Shown: positions 8,889 through 17,250 of the stretch, piece after piece | Layout: each line of letters starts with the position of its first letter | Numbering within the stretch: position 1 is the first letter of the stretch | DNA from: DASRWT01 sp963748485 | GTDB lineage: Bacteria; Methylomirabilota; Methylomirabilia; Rokubacteriales; CSP1-6 | Length of the DNA: 64,000 nt | Direction: 5' to 3' | Assembly (NCBI GenBank): GCA_963748485.1 | Contig: CAVVJF010000009.1 | Location: forward strand, 930,001 to 994,000 | Position numbers and translations under genes: made by a program | Notes under the pieces: generated by a model | Databases searched by the model: none | What the model was told of the DNA's origin: nothing | What the model saw: only the letters and a program-made list of their open reading frames with translations

Positions 8889-9521
8889 TCAACCGGCGGT
8901 GGACGGAACGGCGTCGAGATGCACCAGAGTGTTCATCCGGTGCAGGGCCGTCCAGTCCGCGCGGAACTCGAGCTCGGAGATCCCGGTGGACGCGAGGTGA
9001 ATGGACCAGATCCGCTCGAGCGGCAGGCCCAGGGCCTCGAGGATGATGATGCGGGCGGAGATGCCGTGGGCGACCAGGCACACGGTCTGGTCGTCGTGCT
9101 CGGCGCGCAGCCGCTCCAGGCCCGCCAGCACGCGAGCGCGCACGGCCTCCAGCGTCTCGCCGCCGCCGGGCGGACAGAAGCGCTGGGGCTCCTCCGCCCA
9201 GAGACGGTAGCGGTCCGGGTCCGCGGCCTTGCAGGCGTCGAACGCCAGCCCTTCCCACTCCCCGAAGCCCATCTCGCAAAAAGCCGCGTCCTCCCGAACA
9301 GTCAGCCCGTGGTGCGCGGCGATGGCCTCCGCGGTTTCCCGTGCCCGACCGAGCGTGCTCGCGTAGACGGCCTTGAGCGGCTCCCTGGCGAGGGCGCGGC
9401 CGACCGCCTCGGCCTGGCCGCGTCCGATCTCGGACAGGGCAGAGTCCTGCCACCCCTGGTACCGGCGGTCGCGGTTCCAGACCGTCTGCGCATGCCGTAT
9501 GAGGAAGAGCCGGAGTCCCAT
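8889..9521 (-). CDS. Histidine phosphatase family protein (phosphoglycerate mutase-like)
   Basis: A 210-residue member of the histidine phosphatase superfamily. The RHG-type motif is LIRHAQTVWNRDRRYQG near the N-terminus, with the catalytic His and following Asn/Arg; the acid/base region is CEMGFGEWEG, and the second conserved His is in CLVAHGISARI. Members act as phosphoglycerate mutase, alpha-ribazole phosphatase or broad phosphatases, and the sequence alone does not decide. It is first in the operon with hisZ and purA. ATG at 9521 is used; a TTG two codons upstream is the alternative. No clear ribosome site is seen. Confidence 0.85.
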   Translation of the reverse strand: MGLRLFLIRHAQTVWNRDRRYQGWQDSALSEIGRGQAEAVGRALAREPLKAVYASTLGRARETAEAIAAHHGLTVREDAAFCEMGFGEWEGLAFDACKAADPDRYRLWAEEPQRFCPPGGGETLEAVRARVLAGLERLRAEHDDQTVCLVAHGISARIIILEALGLPLERIWSIHLASTGISELEFRADWTALHRMNTLVHLDAVPSTAG

Positions 9522-9556
9522 GGTCAACGCGCTATCTTACCGGAGGGGAGCGCACC

Positions 9557-10057
9557 TTGCCTAGGCACACCTTTCTCTATGTGGAGGCACGCTGGCTGGC
9601 GCGCGGCGTGTATCTGGACGCCTCGGGCCGACGCCTCGCGGCCGCCGGGGAGACGCGGGTGAGCCACGGAGCGGACGCGTGGGTGGGCGATGGCCTCATC
9701 CGTCTCGAGGGGCCACCCCTCGTCGAGCTCCGGAACCGCTACGATATCGTTCCCTTTCCGCCGGGCGGCGAGGTCACCACGTGGTCCGGGGGCGAGCCCG
9801 GCCTCGGCCGGCTGCAGGGGCGTTTCGCGGTGGTCGGGGACGCGATTCTCTCGACGTGGCGGAACGAGGACGGCTCGCACACCGGGGTGGAGTGCCTGAC
9901 CCGGCTGAGCGATCGACGCTATCGGGCGCGGGGGGCAGCATTCCGCGGCGACCAGCGGGTCGCCGCGTGGCGGATCGAGCTCACGCGCGCTCGGCGAACA
10001 CCTTCTGGGCGGCGGAGAGCGACGCGCCCCAGTCCACCGGGTGCCCCAGCTCCCTGA
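9557..10057 (+). CDS. Hypothetical protein, beta-rich
   Basis: A 166-residue protein that I do not recognise. It starts at a TTG 7 nt after GGAGGGGAG, a strong ribosome site that supports translation. Roughly residues 5-140 alternate hydrophobic and polar residues in a way that suggests a beta-barrel or lipocalin-like fold (YVEARWLARGVYLD, TYR-like repeats late in the chain). The last 25 residues are Arg/Pro-rich and lie antisense to the aminotransferase 3' end, so the true domain may end earlier. It is divergent from the histidine phosphatase gene, 35 nt away. Confidence 0.55.
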   Translation: MPRHTFLYVEARWLARGVYLDASGRRLAAAGETRVSHGADAWVGDGLIRLEGPPLVELRNRYDIVPFPPGGEVTTWSGGEPGLGRLQGRFAVVGDAILSTWRNEDGSHTGVECLTRLSDRRYRARGAAFRGDQRVAAWRIELTRARRTPSGRRRATRPSPPGAPAP

Positions 10058-11123
10058 GCACCTGCTCCAGCGCCGCGAGCGCGGTCACCACGTCGAACTC
10101 GGCGACGTAGCCCATGTGCCCCAGCCGGAAGACCTTGCCCTTCAGCTTCCCCTGCCCGCCCGCGATCGTGATGTTGTGGGCGGTCGCGTACGTCCCCAGC
10201 ACGTGCTCGCTGTCCACCTTGGGCGGCGCCACCACCGCGGTGAGCGACGGGGTCGGCGTGGCCTTGGGGTAGAGCGCCAGGCCCAGCGCTTCCACTCCTG
10301 CGCGCGTGGCGCGCGCGAGGCGATCGTGGCGCTTGATCACGTTGGGCAGGCCTTCCTTGTCGAGCATGCGGAGCACCTCGCGGAGCCCCAGCATGATGGA
10401 GACCGCGGGGGTGAAGTGCGCCTCGCCGCCCGCGACCGCCTTGGCCTCCTCGGTGATGTTGAAATAAAACTTGGGCAGGCGCGAGGCCTTCACGTGTCCC
10501 CAGGCCTTGTCGGAGAGCGCGCAGAAGGACAGGCCGGGCGGGAGCATGAGGCCTTTCTGCGATCCCGCGACGACCAGATCCACGCCCCAGGCATCCATGG
10601 CGAGATCGGCGATGCCCAGGCTCGAGACGGCGTCGACGACGCAGATGGCGCCGGTACCGCGGGTGACCGCCGCGATGCCGCGCACGTCGTGGAGCACGCC
10701 GGTGGACGACTCGCTGTGCGTGATCAGCACGGCCTTGGCGTCGGGATGACGGCGGAGGGCCTCGGCCATGGCCGCGGCGGAGACCGTCTCCCCCCAGGGC
10801 GCGGAGACGGGCACCACGTTCACGCCGTACGCCTTCGCGATCTCCTCCCAGCGCTCGCCGAAGCGGCCCGCGGTCAGCACCAGCGCAGTGTCGCCGGCGG
10901 ACAGCGTGTTGGTCACCGCCGCTTCCATGCTGCCCGTGCCCGACGAGGTGAAGGGGATGACCTCCTGCGTCGTCTGGAAGAGCCGCTTGAGGCCCGCGCG
11001 CACCTCCGCGAAGAGCGCGTCGTACTCGGGCGTGCGGTGGTGAATCATGGGCTGGGCCATCGCGAGCAGCACATTGGGCGGCACCGGGGTGGGCCCGGGG
11101 GCCATCAGCTGATACTTCTTCAT
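9981..11123 (-). CDS. Class V aminotransferase (alanine-glyoxylate / serine-glyoxylate type)
   Basis: A 380-residue PLP-dependent transaminase. N-terminal MAPGPTPVPPNVL and IHHRTPEYDALF are typical of the alanine-glyoxylate/soluble hydrogenase 42-kDa-subunit branch; the PLP lysine lies in VVAGSQKGLMLPPG (about residue 193), and VVDAVSSLGI holds the cofactor-contacting Asp. It probably moves an amino group between alanine or serine and glyoxylate; the exact pair is not deducible. The start is preceded by AAGGAGCGCGCG. It follows the SagB-like gene with a 62-nt gap, so it may be the last gene of the dcw-led transcript. Confidence 0.9.
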   Translation of the reverse strand: MKKYQLMAPGPTPVPPNVLLAMAQPMIHHRTPEYDALFAEVRAGLKRLFQTTQEVIPFTSSGTGSMEAAVTNTLSAGDTALVLTAGRFGERWEEIAKAYGVNVVPVSAPWGETVSAAAMAEALRRHPDAKAVLITHSESSTGVLHDVRGIAAVTRGTGAICVVDAVSSLGIADLAMDAWGVDLVVAGSQKGLMLPPGLSFCALSDKAWGHVKASRLPKFYFNITEEAKAVAGGEAHFTPAVSIMLGLREVLRMLDKEGLPNVIKRHDRLARATRAGVEALGLALYPKATPTPSLTAVVAPPKVDSEHVLGTYATAHNITIAGGQGKLKGKVFRLGHMGYVAEFDVVTALAALEQVLRELGHPVDWGASLSAAQKVFAERA

Positions 11124-11185
11124 CGCGCGCTCCTTGTCCGCGTCATGGTCGTGATGAATACCGTAGCACGATCGGCCGCGAGAAT

Positions 11186-12808
11186 TCAGCGGCGCGGCGC
11201 GGTGGGCGGCGGCACCAGGGTGCCGGGCCGCGTCTTCACGGAGCGACCGAGCGCGGTCACGAAGATGGCGTCCAGCCCGGCCGCCGCCGGCGAGAAGAAG
11301 TCCACGACCGCGCGATCGTAGAACGTCAGCCCGCTCGCCCCGAAGCCCTGTGCATAGGCGGCGAGATAGAGGCGTCCTCCGATGAGGCCGGCCTCGAGAT
11401 TGGCCACCCGGTAACCGCGATTGCCCCAGCGCTCCAGCACCGCGGCGAGATCGGCCAGGAAGAACACGGTGGCGCTGGAGGCGCCTCCCAGCGCCTGCTC
11501 GAGCGCGAGAAAGGCCGAGGCCTCCCGGACAGCGCCCGCGCGGAGCAGGCGAAGCGCGTGAGCGTCGCGCTGATAACGATACGCGCCCGGCGCTACCCCG
11601 TCCACTGCGTGCACGTTGACGAAGAGCTCCACGAGGCCCGCGGGCACGTCGGCCGCCCAGCCGCGCGTGGCGTGGTAGAGCGCGTTGCTCAGCTCGCCAA
11701 CAGAGATAGCCTCGCCGGAGAACTGGCGGGTCGAGCCCCGGCGGGCAATCGTCTCGCCCAGGCTTCTTCCGCAGGTCAGACTTGGCGGCGGAAGGGCAAC
11801 CGTCGAAATGGCCCCCGCCGTGCCTTCTTCGCCCGCTCGGTTGAGGGACTGTCTCTCTGCCATCAGCGGGGGCCCAGAAATGGCCCCCGCTCTCCCCCGA
11901 TCGGCGGACACTGCGTTGGCTCCTTCTTCCCGCCAGTCGAGGACTTCGGCTTCGGAGTCGAGGGAGGAGTTGGCGTAGGCATCGCGGAGCACGGGGTAGT
12001 CGACATCGCGTGAGGACAGGGGCACGACGCGGTGGTCGAGCTGGGCGATCACGGGGGCGACGGCTGCCGGCTTGCCCTCGGGGCCGAGGGGGGCCAGGAC
12101 GAGGGCGCCCTCCTTCTCCGCGTCCACGCCGAGCAGGCCGTTCACCTCGCGCTCGACGAAACCCGTGACGAGCCGCGCGGCGACGTCCAGCGCGGTCGCC
12201 GCCGCGAGCAGGTTGGCGAGCAGGCTCCCCGAATCCCAGAAGAGATGGCGGTAGCCGCGCGCCTGATACTTCCAGGTATTACGCCAGTAGATCGCGGTGG
12301 CGACCACCGTCGCGGGGCCGGCGGCGATCCGGTCGTCTGCTGCCGCCACCGCGAGCGCGCCGCGGAAGTCGCCGTCGCGGAGCCGGCGCAGGGCGAAGTC
12401 ACCGGGCGAGAAGTGATAGACCCCGGCCGCCAGGTCGGGGAAGGCCCCGGCCACCAGGTAGATCTCGGTCTGGTAGAGCGCGCCGGTGGAGGGCGCCGCG
12501 CGGAAGAATTGCCGGCCGCCTCCGGGATACTCCTTGGTCCGCGTGATGCCGGCCGAGAAGAAGAGGAGCGCGGCCAGCCGGGCGAGGTCGAGCGGCGCCG
12601 TCCCCGCGTCCCGCGAGAGGGCCGCGCAGGCGTCCATCTCGAGCGCGGCCAGGTCGCGCGGCAGCGGGATCGGCGGCAGGTCCGCGTAGATCTTGAAGGG
12701 CGACGGCTGTATGTCCCAGACGAGCCGATGGTCACCCGCCCGCACGGACTCCGGCGAGTGCGCCGTCCGATCGTGGTAGCCGCGCGCCGATTCGATGGCG
12801 CGATTCAT
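11186..12808 (-). CDS. SagB/ThcOx-type nitroreductase-fold dehydrogenase, two tandem domains
   Basis: A 540-residue protein with two nitroreductase-fold domains (about residues 40-260 and 355-530). Domain 1 shows the SagB-like STGALYQTEIYLVAGAF and ARGYRHLFWDSGS; domain 2 begins ARRGSTRQFSGEAIS, the FMN-phosphate-binding style RRSxR motif, and ends near YDRAVVDFFSP. SagB relatives oxidise azolines in modified peptides, but no YcaO cyclase or precursor peptide is nearby, so that role is not supported. The interdomain linker (about 290-352) is low in homology and contains a repeated hairpin sequence. It sits 10 nt after mtnA. Confidence 0.8.
   Translation of the reverse strand: MNRAIESARGYHDRTAHSPESVRAGDHRLVWDIQPSPFKIYADLPPIPLPRDLAALEMDACAALSRDAGTAPLDLARLAALLFFSAGITRTKEYPGGGRQFFRAAPSTGALYQTEIYLVAGAFPDLAAGVYHFSPGDFALRRLRDGDFRGALAVAAADDRIAAGPATVVATAIYWRNTWKYQARGYRHLFWDSGSLLANLLAAATALDVAARLVTGFVEREVNGLLGVDAEKEGALVLAPLGPEGKPAAVAPVIAQLDHRVVPLSSRDVDYPVLRDAYANSSLDSEAEVLDWREEGANAVSADRGRAGAISGPPLMAERQSLNRAGEEGTAGAISTVALPPPSLTCGRSLGETIARRGSTRQFSGEAISVGELSNALYHATRGWAADVPAGLVELFVNVHAVDGVAPGAYRYQRDAHALRLLRAGAVREASAFLALEQALGGASSATVFFLADLAAVLERWGNRGYRVANLEAGLIGGRLYLAAYAQGFGASGLTFYDRAVVDFFSPAAAGLDAIFVTALGRSVKTRPGTLVPPPTAPRR
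11805..11890. repeat. Duplicated 14-mer and hairpin inside the SagB-like linker
   Basis: GAAATGGCCCCCGC occurs at 11805-11818 and again at 11877-11890. The second copy forms a hairpin with GCGGGGGCC at 11866-11874 (9-bp perfect arms, 7-nt loop). It encodes the poorly conserved linker between the two nitroreductase-fold domains, which suggests a repeat element inserted in frame. Confidence 0.5.
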
Positions 12809-12818
12809 GGGGGCGCGC

Positions 12819-13835
12819 CTAGGTGAAGCGGTAGGGCGGACGGAATATCCCGCGCTCCGTGACGATGGCGCTGATCAGCTCGGCCGGGGTCACGTCGAAG
12901 GCGGGGTTGTACACCGGCGACGCCAGAGGGGCAGTCTGGCGGCCCGCGACCTGGCGCACCTCGGCGGCGTCGCGCTCCTCGATCACGATTGACGCGCCGC
13001 TGGGGATGGCGGGATCGATGGTGGAGGATGGCGCCGCCACGTAGAAGGGAATGCCGTGGTGCCGCGCGAGCACGGCGAGACCGTAGGTGCCGATCTTGTT
13101 CGCGGTGTCGCCGTTGGCGGCGATGCGATCGGCGCCGGTGACGACCAAGTCCACCTCGCCGCGCTTCATCACCGAGGCCGCCACCACGTCCGAGATGAGA
13201 CGGTGGGGGATGCCCTCCTTCACCATCTCCCAGGCGGTGAGCCGCGAGCCCTGCATCACGGGCCGCGTCTCGTCCACCCAGACCAGCGCGAGCTTGCCCT
13301 GCTCGTGCGCGGCGCGGATGATGCCCACGGCGGTGCCGTAGCCGGCGGTGGCGAGGGCGCCCGCGTTGCAGTGGGTGAGAATGCGCGCCCCCGCCGGGAC
13401 CAGCGCCGCCCCGTGCGCGCCCATGGCCCGGTTTGCGGCGAGATCCTCGTCGAGAATGGTCTGCGCCTCCGCCAGCAGAGCCGCGCGCGTCTCGTCCACG
13501 GGCCGGCCGCGGCCCGCGACCACGCGGCGCTGCATGCGGTCGAGCGCCCAGAACAGGTTGACCGCGGTGGGCCGCGTCGCGGCGAGACCCTTCATGGCCT
13601 CTTCGAGGTCTGCCTGCCAGGCCTCGAAGTCCCGCGCACCGCTCGCCCGCGCCGCCAGCACCACCCCGAAGGCGGCGGCGACGCCGATGGCGGGGGCGCC
13701 CCGGACGACGAGGGAGCGGATGGCGTCCGCCACCTCCTGCCAGGTGGCGCAGACGCGCTCCACCTCCTCGGCAGGCAGGCGCGTCTGATCGACGAGGATC
13801 AAGCGGTCGCCGGCCCAGCGCAGCGGAGTGATCAT
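12819..13835 (-). CDS. mtnA: S-methyl-5-thioribose-1-phosphate isomerase
   Basis: The enzyme converts methylthioribose-1-phosphate to methylthioribulose-1-phosphate in methionine salvage. The 338-residue product has the family's VRGAPAIGVAAAFG (about residues 43-56), ILTHCNAGALATAGYGTA with the catalytic Cys, and TGADRIAANGDTANKIGTY with the catalytic Asp. It is related to eIF2B-alpha subunits, but these motifs are specific to MtnA. The ATG at 13835 overlaps the yggU stop as ATGA, which fixes the start. No other salvage gene is visible in the window. Confidence 0.95.
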   Translation of the reverse strand: MITPLRWAGDRLILVDQTRLPAEEVERVCATWQEVADAIRSLVVRGAPAIGVAAAFGVVLAARASGARDFEAWQADLEEAMKGLAATRPTAVNLFWALDRMQRRVVAGRGRPVDETRAALLAEAQTILDEDLAANRAMGAHGAALVPAGARILTHCNAGALATAGYGTAVGIIRAAHEQGKLALVWVDETRPVMQGSRLTAWEMVKEGIPHRLISDVVAASVMKRGEVDLVVTGADRIAANGDTANKIGTYGLAVLARHHGIPFYVAAPSSTIDPAIPSGASIVIEERDAAEVRQVAGRQTAPLASPVYNPAFDVTPAELISAIVTERGIFRPPYRFT

Positions 13836-14116
13836 CGCTCCCGCTCCTCCGCGGGCGCCCCCAGGCGGGCGCGGGCCGCCGCCGCGTCGAGGGTCCGCAG
13901 CCGAAAGAGCTTGTCCCGCGCGCCCGCGCCCCGCACCAGCTCCACGGTGGAGGGCGGCACGCCCAGCGCGGCGGCGAGGACACGACCCACCGCGGCATTG
14001 GCGCGCCCGTCGCGCGCGGGCGCGCTCACGCGCACGCGGAGTGCGCCGTCCCGCCAACCCACGATCGCGTCGGCGGCGGCGCCGGGCTGCACGCGCACCG
14101 CGAGGAGGTCGCCCAT
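13832..14116 (-). CDS. yggU: DUF167 / YggU family protein
   Basis: A 94-residue small protein of the DUF167 family, marked by VRVQPGAAADAIVG, LRVRVSAPARDGRANAAV and VELVRGAGARDKLFR. The biochemical role is unknown. Its position next to yggT, proC and yggS is a conserved neighbourhood in many bacteria. It starts 7 nt after divIVA and its stop overlaps the mtnA start by 4 nt. Confidence 0.88.
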   Translation of the reverse strand: MGDLLAVRVQPGAAADAIVGWRDGALRVRVSAPARDGRANAAVGRVLAAALGVPPSTVELVRGAGARDKLFRLRTLDAAAARARLGAPAEERER

Positions 14117-14123
14117 CGGCGCC

Positions 14124-14600
14124 CTAGCCGCTCGAGCCGGCGCCGGGGTCGTCCTTGAGGTCCTGGTCGATCATGCGCTGATACATCTCCAGCGTGGCGC
14201 GCAGCCCCTCCGCCACCTGGCGGCGCTGGCGCTTGAGCATCAGGATCTCGTTACGTAGCGCCGATTCCTCCGCGCGGTTGGACTCGAGCAGCTTGTCGCC
14301 TTCGAGCTCGGCCTCGCGAAGAATCAGGGCAGCCTCGCGCCGCGCCGATTCCTTCATCTCTTCCGTCATCTGCTGCGTGGTCACCAGGGTCTGCTGGAGG
14401 ATCTTCTCGCGGTCCTCGAGGCCGCGCGTGCGGTCTTCGAGCACCTGGAGCTGCTCCTTGAGGATCGCGTTCTCCTTGATCAGGGCCTCGTAGTCCTGGG
14501 CGACATCCTCCAGGAACGTATCCACTTCCTGGACATCGAAGCCGCGGAACATCCGCACGGTGAACTGTTGCTGCCGAATGTCCATCGGTGTGATACGCAC
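14124..14600 (-). CDS. divIVA: DivIVA domain cell-division/polarity protein
   Basis: A 158-residue coiled-coil protein. The N-terminal 30 residues (ITPMDIRQQQF, RGFDVQEVDTFL) are the DivIVA membrane-curvature binding domain, followed by a long heptad-rich coiled coil to about residue 145. In other bacteria DivIVA marks septa and poles and recruits Min or wall-synthesis factors. The GTG start at 14600 follows a GAGGAGG ribosome site. It lies in the ftsZ-proximal tail of the dcw transcript (yggS-proC-yggT-divIVA), an order also seen in Firmicutes and Actinobacteria. Confidence 0.93.
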   Translation of the reverse strand: MRITPMDIRQQQFTVRMFRGFDVQEVDTFLEDVAQDYEALIKENAILKEQLQVLEDRTRGLEDREKILQQTLVTTQQMTEEMKESARREAALILREAELEGDKLLESNRAEESALRNEILMLKRQRRQVAEGLRATLEMYQRMIDQDLKDDPGAGSSG

Positions 14601-14609
14601 GGTCCCTCC

Positions 14610-14876
14610 TCAATGCAGCGACGGCAGGATCACTCGCTCGATGAACTGTATCGCGATGATGACGATGAGCGGCGAGAGGTCGAGGCCGCCGGTCTTCCAC
14701 GGCGGCAAGAGATTGCGCACGGGGCGGAGCACGGGCTCGGTGACCCGGTGGAGGAACTGAACGATCGGGTTGCGCGGGTCCGGGCTCACCCAGGTGATGA
14801 GGGCGGCCGCGATGATCACCCAGGAGTACAGGTCCAGGATCCAGCCGATGAACATCACGAGGTTGTAGGGAAGCAC
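14610..14876 (-). CDS. yggT: YggT family membrane protein
   Basis: An 88-residue membrane protein with two hydrophobic helices (about residues 5-28 and 62-85) and the family sequences LITWVSPDPRNPIVQFL and TEPVLRPVRNLLPP. YggT proteins are linked to cell division, osmotic tolerance and FtsZ-ring organisation in several bacteria. The GTG start at 14876 lies 1 nt after the proC stop; a later ATG (MFIGWIL) is possible. Confidence 0.9.
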   Translation of the reverse strand: MLPYNLVMFIGWILDLYSWVIIAAALITWVSPDPRNPIVQFLHRVTEPVLRPVRNLLPPWKTGGLDLSPLIVIIAIQFIERVILPSLH

Positions 14877-14877
14877 G

Positions 14878-15699
14878 TCAGCGTGGTCTCCCGAGCTCGC
14901 GGGAGCGCAGGGTGGCCCGCTCGACCGCATTGATGAAGGTGCGCCGCACCCCGCCCTCCTCGAGGGCGGCGATCCCGGCGATGGTGGTGCCACCGGGAGA
15001 AGACACCATGTCCTTGAGCTGCCCCGGGTGGGCACCCGTCTCGAGGATCAGCTTGGCCGAGCCCAGCACGGTCTGGGCGGCAAGCGTCATCGCGGTGGCG
15101 CGGTCGAGCCCCATCTTCACGCCGCCGTCCGCGAGCGACTCGATCACGATGGCGATATAGGCGGGGCCCGATCCCGACAGCCCCGTCACCGCATCGAGCG
15201 AGTCCTCGTCGAGGAGCACCGCCTTGCCCACGGCGCCGAACAGCTCCTGCGCCGCCTCCAGGTCGCCGGCCGCCAGCCCCTCGGCCCGGGCGATGGCGGT
15301 GACGCCCTCGAGGACGAGGGCGGGGGTGTTCGGCATGACGCGGATCAGGCGCACCGGGCGGCCCAGCTGGGCGCGGATGGTGCCGGTGGCTACGCCGGCG
15401 GCGATGGAGATGAGGAGCTTCTGGGCATCCACCTCGGGCGCCACCTCGCCGATCACGGCACCCATGATCTGCGGCTTCACCGCGAGCACGATGACGTCAG
15501 ACTCGCGCACCAGATCCACGTTGCTCGCGACGCCGCGGATGCCGTACTGGCCCGCGATGTGGGCGAGACGGTCGCGCTGGGCATCGCTGGCCGCGATGGC
15601 TCCCGCCGGCACCAGCCCCGACTGCAGCATGCCGCGGATCAGGGCCTCGCCCATGTTCCCCGACCCCAGAAAGCCCACCCGCTTGCCCTTGATGCTCAC
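14878..15699 (-). CDS. proC: Pyrroline-5-carboxylate reductase
   Basis: It reduces pyrroline-5-carboxylate to proline with NAD(P)H. The 273-residue product has an N-terminal Rossmann motif VGFLGSGNMGEALIRG, the substrate region LIRVMPNTPA, and the C-terminal dimer domain LSGSGPAYIAIVIESLADGGVKMG (in pieces) and MVSSPGGTTIAGI. The GTG at 15699 overlaps the yggS stop (GTGA) and is preceded by GGGAGAGGCGGGC. The proline role is established for the family; the placement beside yggS and yggT is a conserved cluster. Confidence 0.96.
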   Translation of the reverse strand: MSIKGKRVGFLGSGNMGEALIRGMLQSGLVPAGAIAASDAQRDRLAHIAGQYGIRGVASNVDLVRESDVIVLAVKPQIMGAVIGEVAPEVDAQKLLISIAAGVATGTIRAQLGRPVRLIRVMPNTPALVLEGVTAIARAEGLAAGDLEAAQELFGAVGKAVLLDEDSLDAVTGLSGSGPAYIAIVIESLADGGVKMGLDRATAMTLAAQTVLGSAKLILETGAHPGQLKDMVSSPGGTTIAGIAALEEGGVRRTFINAVERATLRSRELGRPR

Positions 15700-16430
15700 G
15701 CCCGCCTCTCCCTTGGATCGTCTGGCCCCTGCGGGGGGCTGGCAGCCCCCTGGCGAGGACCAAATATCGCAGTGCCCACCCGCACCATCGTGGCGCCTTC
15801 CTCGATGGCGACCTCGTAGTCCGCGCTCATCCCCATCGACAGATGCTCGAGCCCGGTGGCCTCGCGAAGCTCGCGCAGGCGGCGGAAGTAGGGCCGCGCC
15901 GCCTCGCCGTCCGGCACCATCGGCGGAATCGCCATGAGGCCCCGGATCTTGAGGCTCCCCAGCCCGCGCAGGTCGTCCAGGAGCTGCGTCACCTCCCCCG
16001 GCGCGGCGCCGCCCTTCTGCGGCTCGTCGCCGAGGTTCACCTGCAGGAGCCCGCGCACGACCTTGCCGGCCGCGTGCGCCCGCTTGTCCAGCTCCCGCGC
16101 CAGCTCCAGCCGGTCCACCGAGTGAATCCAGTCGAAAAGCTGCACCGCGTCCTTCGCCTTGTTCGTCTGGAGCGACCCGATGAGGTGCCAGGGCACGGGA
16201 TGCCCGAGCGCCGCCACCTTGTCGCGTGCCTCCTGCACCCGGTTCTCTCCCAGGGCGGCCACCCCGGCCGCCATCGCGGCGCGGATACGCTCCACCTCCA
16301 CGGTCTTCGAGACGGCGATGAGCAGCACGCCGGCCGGATCCCGCCCGGCCTTCCGGCACGCGCGCTCGACCTGGCTCTGCACCTTCTCGAGACTCGCCTT
16401 GATATCCGCTCTACCGATCCCGTCTGACAC
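15696..16430 (-). CDS. yggS: YggS / PLPBP pyridoxal-phosphate homeostasis protein
   Basis: A 244-residue alanine-racemase-fold protein without known catalytic activity that balances PLP vitamers. The PLP lysine is in LLIAVSKTVEV (about residue 42), with GENRVQEARDK, WHLIGSLQTNKAK and the C-terminal LSMGMSADYEVAIEEGATMVRVGTAIFG read in pieces. The last 20 residues (Gly/Pro/Arg-rich) are coded by a GC-rich stem (GGGGGCT at 15734-15740 against AGCCCCC at 15744-15750) and look like a tail extension beyond the usual end. The start is GTG. Confidence 0.94.
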   Translation of the reverse strand: MSDGIGRADIKASLEKVQSQVERACRKAGRDPAGVLLIAVSKTVEVERIRAAMAAGVAALGENRVQEARDKVAALGHPVPWHLIGSLQTNKAKDAVQLFDWIHSVDRLELARELDKRAHAAGKVVRGLLQVNLGDEPQKGGAAPGEVTQLLDDLRGLGSLKIRGLMAIPPMVPDGEAARPYFRRLRELREATGLEHLSMGMSADYEVAIEEGATMVRVGTAIFGPRQGAASPPQGPDDPRERRA

Positions 16431-16478
16431 GCCTAAACCCCCGTTCCGCTGGGCGATTCTAGCACGGGGAGGATTGAC

Positions 16479-17222
16479 CTAGGTCGGGATCGCGGCCAAC
16501 GCGACCAAGCGGCCCAGGCGCCCACCCCGGGTGGAGCCCTCGCGGCGGTAGGAGTGAAAGCGGTCGATATTGCAGGCGGTGCAGAGACGCGGGTTATCGA
16601 TCATGCTCGGGTCCACGTCGGCGGCCGTCAGCTGGTCGTGATTCGCGGCCCAGAGATCGAGCATCCACTTGCCGGGGCGGGCCGGCGTGACCCAGCGTTC
16701 CCAGCCGCCGGGAAAGGCGACGCGCAGCCGGTCGATGACGGGAGCGTCCACCTCGTAGCAGCAGGGGCCGATGGACGGGCCGATGCCGACGAGCAGCCCG
16801 TCGGCATTCGATCCCGCCTCCACCAACCGGTCTACCGCCGCGCGTGCCACCGACCGCACGGTGCCCCGCCAGCCGGCATGCACGGCGGCCAGCCGCCGGC
16901 CGGCGGGATCGTAGATCACGATGGGCAGGCAGTCGGCGGTGAGGATGGCGAGCGGCAGCCCCGGCCGCTCGGTGAGGAGAGCGTCGGCCTCGCCCGCATG
17001 CCCCGCGCGCTCGGCCACGAGCACGTCGGCCCCGTGCACCTGCTTGGCGAAGGCCGGCGGGGCGTCGAGGCCCCGCGGCGCGAGCAGCGCGCCCCCCTCG
17101 GCGGTGAAGACCGCGCCCGAGCCCGGGGCGCCCACGCCCGGGAAGTGTCGCGTGGTGAAGAGATGCGGGAGCCCCGCGCGCTCGAGGAGCGACGACGTGA
17201 GGAACGGGGCCGGGACGCTCAT
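16479..17222 (-). CDS. pgeF: Peptidoglycan editing factor / multicopper-oxidase-like PgeF (YfiH)
   Basis: A 247-residue purine-nucleoside-phosphorylase-fold protein of the YfiH/laccase-domain family. Metal ligands are seen in KQVHGADV, TADCLPIVI and AVHAGWRGTV. In E. coli, PgeF removes wrongly incorporated L-Ser from muropeptide precursors; other members act on purine nucleosides. Its place directly after ftsZ supports a wall-related role. It starts 28 nt after the ftsZ stop. Confidence 0.92.
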   Translation of the reverse strand: MSVPAPFLTSSLLERAGLPHLFTTRHFPGVGAPGSGAVFTAEGGALLAPRGLDAPPAFAKQVHGADVLVAERAGHAGEADALLTERPGLPLAILTADCLPIVIYDPAGRRLAAVHAGWRGTVRSVARAAVDRLVEAGSNADGLLVGIGPSIGPCCYEVDAPVIDRLRVAFPGGWERWVTPARPGKWMLDLWAANHDQLTAADVDPSMIDNPRLCTACNIDRFHSYRREGSTRGGRLGRLVALAAIPT

Positions 17223-17250
17223 GGTCGTTCCGGCCCCGTCGCGGACGAAC

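Noticed and set aside
11186..12808. An azole-modified peptide (TOMM) biosynthesis locus around the SagB-like gene
   Set aside because: No YcaO, E1-like or short precursor frame with Cys/Ser/Thr-rich core was found on either side.
15734..15750. GGGGGCT/AGCCCCC stem as a terminator between yggS and proC
   Set aside because: It lies inside the yggS frame, has no T-run, and proC starts by 4-nt overlap with yggS, so transcription must continue.
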